64,000 bases of DNA from PALSA-350 sp963834445 (GTDB taxonomy: Bacteria > Acidobacteriota > Terriglobia > Terriglobales > Acidobacteriaceae): the NCBI GenBank assembly GCA_963834445.1, contig CAWIBU010000003.1:1116001-1180000 (forward strand). The letters run 5' to 3'. The position numbers and the translations under genes were made by a program. The notes beneath the pieces were generated by a model. The model made no database searches, was not told where the DNA came from, and saw only the letters and a list, made by a program, of their open reading frames with translations. Positions 34,737 through 41,141 of the stretch are shown piece after piece. The stretch's first letter is position 1, and every line of letters begins with the position of its first letter.

Positions 34737-34957
34737 AAAACCGCAGATCTCTCCACTACGCTACGCCGAATTCCTGTCGAGGCTGGTGGCGCTGGCCAAC
34801 TTCATGCGGCTTTCCTTAATGAAAGCCGCACACGTAGATCTGTCTGACATAGCGAAACAGGAATTCGGGTACGCTACGGTCGAGATGACAATTTTGTTAA
34901 CCCACCGATTTGTCATCTCGACCGTAGCGTAGCGTAGTGGAGAGATCTGCGGTTTCT
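34737..34957. repeat. Interrupted palindrome (host of nested element copy B)
   Basis: The outer arms match the 28.1-kb palindrome family: AAACCGCAGATCTCTCCACT on the left, and TTTGTCATCTCGACCG ... GGAGAGATCTGCGGTTT on the right (about 34911-34957). Their spacer contains TTAACCCACCGA, like the GCTAACCCACCGA at 28.1 kb. The left arm is interrupted by the 99-bp element. TACGCTACG flanks the insert on both sides and may be a duplicated target, although the intact right arm already has tandem TACGC units. It lies between the convergent panC and MPG glycosylase genes. Confidence 0.85.
34768..34866 (+). mobile_element. 99-bp nested element, copy B (MITE-like)
   Basis: It begins GAATTCCTGT and ends ACAGGAATTC; counting two flanking bases on each side, the inverted ends are 12 bp (34766-34777 and 34857-34868). 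The central hairpin, stem GCGGCTTTC with GAAAGCCGC and 6-base loop, is identical to copy A. The two copies differ at six positions, all outside the roughly 30-bp core that holds the hairpin. The outer palindrome is otherwise continuous across it, which is direct evidence of insertion or precise loss. Confidence 0.65.
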
Positions 34958-34960
34958 AGC

Positions 34961-35524
34961 TCACTGCTTGCGGCCAGAGACATAGGGATTGCCCGCTACC
35001 AGGTAGCGGGCGGGATGGTCCGCCGCTTTGGTGATGCCGATGCGGGGCGTGACCAGTATTTCTCCGGGCACGAAGCCGTCGTCCTGAATCTGCAGATCCG
35101 ATCGGCGATCGGTATAATCGGCGCCGTTGTCGCGCGCTCGGGTCACGCCGAATGCCTTGCATAGGCGGCCAGGACCAGAGGTGGCGTTCTTGGCCATTGA
35201 TTCCAGACCGCGAACCGGCTCCAGGGCACGGAATAAGACGCCGGCTCCCAACCCCTCGGGTTCGCAGGAGACATTCAGGCAGTAGTGCATGCCGTAGATG
35301 AAGTAGACGTACGCATGCCCCGGCGGCCCAAACAGAACCGCGTTTCTAGCCGTTTTCCCCGCAAACGAGTGGGCCGCGGGATCTGATTCCCCGAAATAGG
35401 CTTCCACCTCCACAATGCGGCCAGCCAGACCCTCCTTTGGCCGCACCAGCAGCTTGCCCAATAGACCGCGGGCGACCAGGTCAGGAGGATCACGGTAGAA
35501 GTCGCGGGGAACGACCCTAGGCAT
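34961..35524 (-). CDS. DNA-3-methyladenine glycosylase (AAG/MPG family)
   Basis: A 187-residue enzyme that removes alkylated or deaminated purines from DNA. Family signatures: RGLLGKLLVR, GRIVEVEAYFGESDPAAHS (catalytic Glu region), GHAYVYFIYGMHYCLNVS, AVLFRALEP-like VLFRALEPVRGL, SGPGRLCKAFGV and PRIGITKAADHPARYLVAGN. Its start overlaps the Bcp stop by 8 bp, so the two are cotranscribed and probably translationally coupled. The stop is 3 bp from the end of the interrupted palindrome. Confidence 0.94.
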   Translation of the reverse strand: MPRVVPRDFYRDPPDLVARGLLGKLLVRPKEGLAGRIVEVEAYFGESDPAAHSFAGKTARNAVLFGPPGHAYVYFIYGMHYCLNVSCEPEGLGAGVLFRALEPVRGLESMAKNATSGPGRLCKAFGVTRARDNGADYTDRRSDLQIQDDGFVPGEILVTPRIGITKAADHPARYLVAGNPYVSGRKQ

Positions 35525-35981
35525 GGGCTGCTTTGACCGCGGCGAGAACCTCCTCGGCGTGGCCTTCTGGCTTGACCTTGGGAAAAATCTTCAGCAGCTT
35601 GCGGTCAGGGCCAATCAGGAATGTGGTGCGCTCAATCCCAATCACTTTTTTCCCGTACATATTCTTTTCTTTTAGAACGTCAAACTGTTTGCAGACCACT
35701 TCGTCTACATCTGCGAGGAGCGTGTAAGGCAGGTCGTATTTTTCTTTGAATTTTTTCTGCGCTTTGGGCGTGTCGCGCGAGATCCCCAAAACGACAGCGC
35801 CGGCCTGCTGTATCTTTTTGAAGACATCACGAAAGCCGCACGCTTCGATGGTGCAGCCTGGCGTGTCGGCCCTGGGATAGAAGAAAAGCACCACCGGTTT
35901 GCCGGCATAGTCCTTCAAATGTACGGTTTCGTCTTCTTCTGTCTGGAGCGTGAAGTCAGCAACTTTGTCGTTTACTTCCAT
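35517..35981 (-). CDS. bcp: Thioredoxin-dependent peroxiredoxin, Bcp/PrxQ type
   Basis: A 154-residue peroxiredoxin that reduces hydroperoxides with electrons from thioredoxin. FFYPRADTPGCTIEACGFRD holds the peroxidatic Cys, and the second Cys five residues later is the resolving Cys of the PrxQ type. GISRDTPKAQKKFKEKY and ERTTFLIGPDRK follow as expected. Cytosolic. It overlaps the downstream glycosylase gene by 8 bp; pairing peroxide removal with DNA-base repair fits oxidative or alkylation stress, by inference. It is divergent from the gene at 36016 with a 34-bp gap. Confidence 0.95.
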   Translation of the reverse strand: MEVNDKVADFTLQTEEDETVHLKDYAGKPVVLFFYPRADTPGCTIEACGFRDVFKKIQQAGAVVLGISRDTPKAQKKFKEKYDLPYTLLADVDEVVCKQFDVLKEKNMYGKKVIGIERTTFLIGPDRKLLKIFPKVKPEGHAEEVLAAVKAAHA

Positions 35982-36015
35982 GAAAAAAATCCTTTCTGCT
36001 CAACGAGATTATTCC

Positions 36016-37347
36016 ATGACGATGCGGGCGGCGTACTGCCTGGCGGCGTGGGCCGCGCTGGCCATTCCTGCGGGGGCACAATATCCGGGGCATATTGAGA
36101 ACGCCAAGAAAACGGCGCCTCCGGTGCGCTCGATCGCCGTGCTGGAGTGGACAGGCGACAAGGGGAAACCCACCGCCAGCCGCATCATCCCGATCTCTGT
36201 GTTCGACGGCGAAGAGTACCAGCCGGGTGGGCTCTACCTGGCCAAACCGGAGCCGTTGGCGCTCGAACCAGGCACGGAGTACGTGCTGCAGGATGCGGGC
36301 ATTGCCAAGGGGCTTTTTGACGTAGGCAGCGCGCAGGATGTGCAGGGCTATTGGTTTGGCTACGGCCGGTGGAAGCCGATGACGACCGCACCCAAACGGG
36401 TCAAGGCGAAGCAAGGCACCCACATGCCGCAGGTGGTGAACGACGGGGGCAGCGGGCGGCCGACCTTTAAGCGCAGAGCCGGCGGGGGCAGCGACGACAG
36501 CTCCCCGGCGGGTGGGTCGACGTCTGCACCGGCAAGTGCCCCACCCTCTGCCGGCGACCCGGATCGGCCCACCCTGCGACGGCGCGTAGACACGCCGGCC
36601 ACTTCTGCCTCGAGCGCGAGCGGCGCAGACTATGCGGCGCCTGAAACCCCGATTGGGGGGGCGGACCCGGACCGGCCGCATATTGCCTACGGTCAGCAGA
36701 CCCCGACGGATTCTGAGCCCCCCCAGCTGGTCGGGCTGCCCTCTGGCCTGCAGCAGATGATTGCGGTTTCGGATGCCACCGATCGGGAAACACACCCATT
36801 CGCGTATTTATGGGCTGACCCGGCGGATGCCAAAAAAATGCAGGAAGCGATGGAGCTGGAGGCGGCCAAGGCCATCGCGGCCGCGGGGCAGCCGGTCAAG
36901 CCTGCGGTGAAAGCGCATCCCCATGCAGCAACCCGAACCGTCGCACGGCGTAAGGCGGCGGCGGCGGCAGCCCCGAAGCCGGTGTTTACCAATGAGAAGT
37001 TCAAGGCGTATGAGCTGACCTACAGTGGTGGGGCAACGCTGGTTTTCTCGGGCGAGATGGCGGATCACGCGGGCAAGGTCAAGTACGTCACCCTGATTGC
37101 CCAGCCCGACTTCAGCGGCGTGCCCAAGGTGCTGTTCAAGTCGGTGACCGACGATGACCACCTGGATCAAACGCCGAGAATGAAGCTAATCGACGCGGTG
37201 GATGCGCGCGCTAATAATCGCGGAGACCTGATTTTCGAGTTGCGCAGCAGGCATGATCGGGAGTTCGTCATCTACCGCATTTCGGGTGGGCTGGCGGAGC
37301 AGGTGTTCACAACTGGCTCGCTGCCGAATGCAAACTCGCAAAGCTGA
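36016..37347 (+). CDS. Exported hypothetical protein with Pro/Ser/Gly-rich linker and RP-repeats
   Basis: A 443-residue protein not assigned to a family. A signal peptide (CLAAWAALAIPAGA) precedes an N-terminal folded region (IAVLEWTGDKGKPTASRIIP, SVFDGEEYQPGGLYLAKPEP, YWFGYGRWKPM). Residues about 130-235 are low-complexity linker with three related motifs, GSGRPTFKRR, DPDRPTLRRR and DPDRPHIAYG. An Ala-rich helix leads to a C-terminal beta-rich domain (AYELTYSGGATLVFSG, HDREFVIYRISGG). It looks like two envelope domains joined by a flexible arm. The start could also be the ATG at 35980, which would overlap the divergent bcp start; I prefer 36016. Function unknown. Confidence 0.7.
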   Translation: MTMRAAYCLAAWAALAIPAGAQYPGHIENAKKTAPPVRSIAVLEWTGDKGKPTASRIIPISVFDGEEYQPGGLYLAKPEPLALEPGTEYVLQDAGIAKGLFDVGSAQDVQGYWFGYGRWKPMTTAPKRVKAKQGTHMPQVVNDGGSGRPTFKRRAGGGSDDSSPAGGSTSAPASAPPSAGDPDRPTLRRRVDTPATSASSASGADYAAPETPIGGADPDRPHIAYGQQTPTDSEPPQLVGLPSGLQQMIAVSDATDRETHPFAYLWADPADAKKMQEAMELEAAKAIAAAGQPVKPAVKAHPHAATRTVARRKAAAAAAPKPVFTNEKFKAYELTYSGGATLVFSGEMADHAGKVKYVTLIAQPDFSGVPKVLFKSVTDDDHLDQTPRMKLIDAVDARANNRGDLIFELRSRHDREFVIYRISGGLAEQVFTTGSLPNANSQS

Positions 37348-37383
37348 GGAAGCCTGAACGGGATTGGGGACGAGAGTTGCGAA

Positions 37384-37576
37384 ACTCTGTCCTAACCACG
37401 AAGCTCCGGGTGCCCCATATCTCGCTCGTTTTTCGCGAGATGTGGGATACTGCAGCGCCACCCCCTTACCCTTATCTTGACCACTATGGTCCAGGAGAGA
37501 TCATCGTGGTATCCCACATCTCGCAAAAAAACGAGCGAGATATGGGGCACCCGGGGCTTTGTGGTTAGGACAGAGT
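37384..37576. repeat. 193-bp double-hairpin palindrome
   Basis: The outer arms ACTCTGTCCTAACCAC (37384-37399) and GTGGTTAGGACAGAGT (37561-37576) are perfect complements, and complementarity continues inward with a few mismatches. Each arm is also a hairpin: CCCCATATCTCGC with GCGAGATGTGGG (37413-37446), and CCCACATCTCGC with GCGAGATATGGGG (37513-37547). It lies between convergent genes. It is unrelated in sequence to the TCGGGATGACAAA family but shares TGCCCCATATC with the hairpin at 47394. Confidence 0.85.
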
Positions 37577-37624
37577 CTCGACTTCGTGATAAGAACAGAC
37601 TCGGTCTTTGTTGGCGCGCAGTCT

Positions 37625-39070
37625 TTAGGGTGTGGGCAGTTTGCTGGTATCCCAGCCGCCACCCAGAGCTTTGATGAGTTGGACACTCGCGGCAAATTCG
37701 CGGGTGGTGATGTCGGCTGCGGTGCGCTCATTTGCCAGTTGCGTCGTCTGCGCGGTAATCACCTCAAGATAGGTGGTCACGCCGCCCTTGTAGCGATTAG
37801 TTGATAGAGAGAGCGAGCGGCGAGCGGACGCGACCGCCCGCTGCTGGGCTACCGCTTCGCTATCCAGAATGCTTAGGCCGGAGAGATTATCCTCCACCTC
37901 CTGAAAGGCCTGGAGTACGGTCTGCCGGTAGTTGGCCACGGTCGCCTCGTAACCATGGCGCGCCTCCTCGGTCACCGCGTGACGACGGCCGGCATCGAAG
38001 AGCAACTCCACCGCCGAGCCACCCAATGACCAGAGCGAACTCGGGCCCTGGATTAAGGTGCCGGGGTTTTTACTCTCAAAGCCGCCGGTGCCGGTCAGGT
38101 TGACGGTTGGATAATAGGCGGCGATCGCAATGCCGATTTGTGCATTAGCCGCGTCCGCCCGCCGTTCCGCAGCGGCCACGTCAGGGCGGCGCTCCAGCAA
38201 TTGCGATGGAACGCCTACCGGTACTTGTGGCAGTTGCAAATCGAGGGGCGCGGGCGGCAAAGAGAAACTCGATGCCGGCACACCCGTCAGGGTCGCGATC
38301 GCGTGTTCGTATTGAGCGCGCGCGACGCCGACATCAATTGCCTGGGCACGCGTTTGGTCGAGCTGGGTTTGGGCCAACGCCACGTCAGAATCTGTCGCTA
38401 CCCCGCCCTTAAACCTGGTTTGCGTGAGCGACAAGTATTCTTCAAATTGCTGCACGGTTGTATCGAGCAGTCGTTGTTGCGTATCCAGGCCGCGCAGCTC
38501 GAAGTAATCGGTCGCCAACTCGGAACGCAGGCTTAGATCGGCATTCGCCAGATCTGCAGCCGAGGCCTGCGCGGTGGCCCGCTGCGATTCCACAGCGCGG
38601 CGGATGCTTCCCCATAGATCCGGCTCCCAGGCAACCTGCCCCTGGAGAAGAAAATCGTTGTAGGTACTTGCGCTGCTGGGAACATGCAACGGGCGGTTGC
38701 CCGATTGGCGTTCGCGCGCGCCCGACGGAGCTACAGTCACGGTAGGGAAATACTGGGAACGGTAGACCTGGATGGCCGCCCGCGCTTGCATGTACTGTTC
38801 GTAGGCTGCCTTCAACGTCTGGTTGGAAATAGCGACCTGCTGCTCCAGCTTGTCCAGTTGCGGGTCCTGATAAATTTCCCACCAATTTGCCCGCAACGCG
38901 CTGTCGTTCGGCGTTGCCTGCTTCCATCCACCGCCTTGTGGGTTGGGGGGAGGCACGGAACGCTCTTTGAATGCCGGAGCCGTAGGCGCCGTGGGCCGAT
39001 GGTAGTTGGGGCCGACCGTGCAACCAGTAAGCAGCAGCAGGGCCGCGGGGAGAGCGAACCTCAGCCTCAT
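37625..39070 (-). CDS. Outer-membrane efflux lipoprotein, NodT/OprM type
   Basis: A 481-residue TolC-like channel for the RND pump encoded upstream in the same operon. The lipobox is LLLLTGC at the N terminus, followed by TVGPNYHRP, typical of NodT-family proteins. The internal duplication of coiled-coil hairpins is visible (ANWWEIYQDPQLDKLEQQV; ERRPDVAAAERRADAANAQI; FQEVEDNLSGL; NRYKGGVTTYLEVITAQ). It should form the trimeric outer-membrane exit duct. Its ATG overlaps the adaptor stop by 4 bp, so translation is coupled. Confidence 0.93.
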   Translation of the reverse strand: MRLRFALPAALLLLTGCTVGPNYHRPTAPTAPAFKERSVPPPNPQGGGWKQATPNDSALRANWWEIYQDPQLDKLEQQVAISNQTLKAAYEQYMQARAAIQVYRSQYFPTVTVAPSGARERQSGNRPLHVPSSASTYNDFLLQGQVAWEPDLWGSIRRAVESQRATAQASAADLANADLSLRSELATDYFELRGLDTQQRLLDTTVQQFEEYLSLTQTRFKGGVATDSDVALAQTQLDQTRAQAIDVGVARAQYEHAIATLTGVPASSFSLPPAPLDLQLPQVPVGVPSQLLERRPDVAAAERRADAANAQIGIAIAAYYPTVNLTGTGGFESKNPGTLIQGPSSLWSLGGSAVELLFDAGRRHAVTEEARHGYEATVANYRQTVLQAFQEVEDNLSGLSILDSEAVAQQRAVASARRSLSLSTNRYKGGVTTYLEVITAQTTQLANERTAADITTREFAASVQLIKALGGGWDTSKLPTP

Positions 39071-40296
39071 TCTGCGGTGCCCTCGGCCGGCTTCTTATCC
39101 TGCACTACGTGCACCAGCTCCTTATCTACCAGGGAATCGGGAGGGTCCCGGATTACCTGAGCGTTAGCGTCGAGGCCATGAATGACCTGCACGGTGGATC
39201 CATCATCCTGACCAAGAACGACCGACACCAGCCTCGCCTCATCCCCGTCGGGACCTTTGACCACCGTGCCCACCTGCAAACCCTGGTTGCGGAAGATGAG
39301 CGCCGAGACTGGGATGATTAAAGGCGCGACCCCGTCATGAACATTCATATGGACCTCGGCATAGGCCCCCGGCAGGAGCTTGCCATCCCTGTTGTCGACA
39401 TCGATCTCGACCAGCAGCGTGCGCGAGCTGGGATCAATGGCTTTCGCCGTGCGCACCAACCTGCCGGTGAAGGACTGCCCTGGAAATTCAGAGAGTGTCA
39501 GCCCGGCCTCGGTGCCTACCGTGGCGACCTGGGAGTAAATCTGAGGGACGTTGACGTACACACGCAGCACGTTGATGGCAGAGATGCGAAACAGCTGTGT
39601 GCCTGCCCCGGCATTGATCAGCTGGCCTACATCGACATTGCGGGCCGTAATCACTCCGCTGAAAGGCGCATAAATCCTTTCGAAGGACTGCATCTGCTCC
39701 AGGCGTTGCACATTAGCCTGCGCCGACTTCACTGCCGAGCTGGTAGAGGCCGCCTGACTGGTAAACGTATCTGTATCCTGCTTGGAAACTGCGTTTTGCG
39801 TAAGCAGGCCCTGGTAGCGGCCGGCGTTGGTTTTTGCCAGGCCCGCGGTGGCTTCAGCGGTGCTCAAATCAGCACGCGCCTGCAGCAGTTGCTTGTCTAC
39901 TTCAGGCGAACTGATGACCGCCAGCAACTGTCCCTGGCGAACGTGGCTGCCAATATCGAAATACCACTTGCTCAAATATCCGTCAGTTCGCGCGTACAGT
40001 GACGCATCGCTATAGGCGTAGATGTTGCCGGGCAGGATAATCTCCTGGCCAGTCTTGCCCGCTGTCGGCACATTCGTAATCACGTCAGGAGCGGCCAACC
40101 GGTTGGTCTCATCGGCCAGCGCCGTCCGTGCACGCACACGGGGAATGATTCCAGCGACGACCACCACCGCCGCCAGCACCAGAAGAATGACGATCAAGAG
40201 AACGGCGACGCGACCCGAGAGGGGTGGAGTGTCGGGCAACGCGCCGTGACCCGCATTTGCCGGTTGCGGCCGCTCGTCTCTTCTTTCCTGATTCAT
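39067..40296 (-). CDS. RND efflux periplasmic adaptor (HlyD/AcrA family)
   Basis: A 409-residue membrane-fusion protein. One N-terminal membrane segment (VAVLLIVILLVLAAVVVVAG) anchors it. The biotinyl-lipoyl halves are YARTDGYLSKWYFDIGSHVR and FERIYAPFSGVITARNVDVG, separated by a short alpha-helical hairpin (LLQARADLSTAEATAGLA), and a beta-barrel and membrane-proximal domain follow. It links the inner-membrane pump to the NodT-type channel. The ATG has AAAGG about 5 bases upstream. It lies 26 bp after the pump gene and overlaps the channel gene by 4 bp. Confidence 0.93.
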   Translation of the reverse strand: MNQERRDERPQPANAGHGALPDTPPLSGRVAVLLIVILLVLAAVVVVAGIIPRVRARTALADETNRLAAPDVITNVPTAGKTGQEIILPGNIYAYSDASLYARTDGYLSKWYFDIGSHVRQGQLLAVISSPEVDKQLLQARADLSTAEATAGLAKTNAGRYQGLLTQNAVSKQDTDTFTSQAASTSSAVKSAQANVQRLEQMQSFERIYAPFSGVITARNVDVGQLINAGAGTQLFRISAINVLRVYVNVPQIYSQVATVGTEAGLTLSEFPGQSFTGRLVRTAKAIDPSSRTLLVEIDVDNRDGKLLPGAYAEVHMNVHDGVAPLIIPVSALIFRNQGLQVGTVVKGPDGDEARLVSVVLGQDDGSTVQVIHGLDANAQVIRDPPDSLVDKELVHVVQDKKPAEGTAE

Positions 40297-40322
40297 CTTT
40301 ACCTTTTCTCCGATATCACTGT

Positions 40323-41141
40323 CTAGTCTTCGAGATCGACCGAGCCCGCGGCCACAACGCCCTGCTGACTGCGACGACCCAGCCAGCCATGGATCACGCT
40401 GAAGAATGTGGGCACGAAAAACAAGGTGGCCGCGGTCGCGAACAGTAACCCACCGATCACCGCCCGGCCCAGCGGAGCATTTTGTTCCCCACCGTCGCCC
40501 AGACCCAGCGCCATGGGGACCATCCCGATGATCATCGCCAGAGCCGTCATCAACACCGGGCGAAAGCGCGTGTAGCCTGCGCTCAGCGCGGCGGCATGCG
40601 CGTCGCCCACATTCTCTTCCATCTGCTCGCGAGCGAAACTAATCACAAGAATGGAATTCGCCGTGGCCACGCCCATCGTCATGATGGAACCAGTCAAGGC
40701 AGGCACGCTGATATGGGTTCCGGTAATGAACAACATCCAGACGATGCCGCACAACGCGGCAGGCAGCGCCGCAATAATCATAAAAGGATCCAGCCAGGAC
40801 TGAAAGTTCACCACGATGAGCAGGTAAACCAGCAGGATGGAAAACGCCAGGCCGCTGGTTAACCCGATGAAGGAAGAGTTCATGGTCTCAACCTGGCCGC
40901 GAAGCACCACTTGCGACCCGCGGGGTAGCTCTTTGCGATGTTGCGCGATGATCTGGATGATCCTGGTCGACACGCTGCGCAGGTCGCTATTAACCACATT
41001 GCCATAAATATCGAGCACAGGGGCAATGTTGTAGTGACTCACCGTCGCGGGCTGGGCCCCGCGGACAATGGTGGCTACGTTACCCAGAATCTGGATGGGT
41101 TTATCTCCCGCAGCCGTAGACGGGGCGGCGCCAGTCGTCAC
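40323..41141 (-). CDS. RND multidrug efflux pump, 3' part (frameshifted gene)
   Basis: The C-terminal quarter of an AcrB-like pump, about 272 residues from a GTG at 41141, with coding sense extending upstream to the shift (SPFLNVGAASLTPVTTG). It contains the final porter segment and helices 8-12: FIGLTSGLAFSILLVYLLIV, PAALCGIVWMLFITGT, LTGSIMTMGVATANSIL, RPVLMTALAMIIGMVPMALG and ATLFFVPTFFSVIHGWLG. Where AcrB has the proton-relay Lys in helix 10 (GLSAKNAIL), this has GVATANSIL, with no Lys, as in a distinct RND subgroup. It has no ribosome-binding site of its own; the adaptor gene follows after 26 bp. Confidence 0.85.
   Translation of the reverse strand: MTTGAAPSTAAGDKPIQILGNVATIVRGAQPATVSHYNIAPVLDIYGNVVNSDLRSVSTRIIQIIAQHRKELPRGSQVVLRGQVETMNSSFIGLTSGLAFSILLVYLLIVVNFQSWLDPFMIIAALPAALCGIVWMLFITGTHISVPALTGSIMTMGVATANSILVISFAREQMEENVGDAHAAALSAGYTRFRPVLMTALAMIIGMVPMALGLGDGGEQNAPLGRAVIGGLLFATAATLFFVPTFFSVIHGWLGRRSQQGVVAAGSVDLED

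Noticed and set aside
34768..34866. Cloning-vector or linker artefact because GAATTC flanks both ends of the 99-bp element
   Set aside because: The terminal GAATTC is part of a longer 12-13-bp inverted end, copies differ by six substitutions at two loci, and flanking repeat sequence is native.
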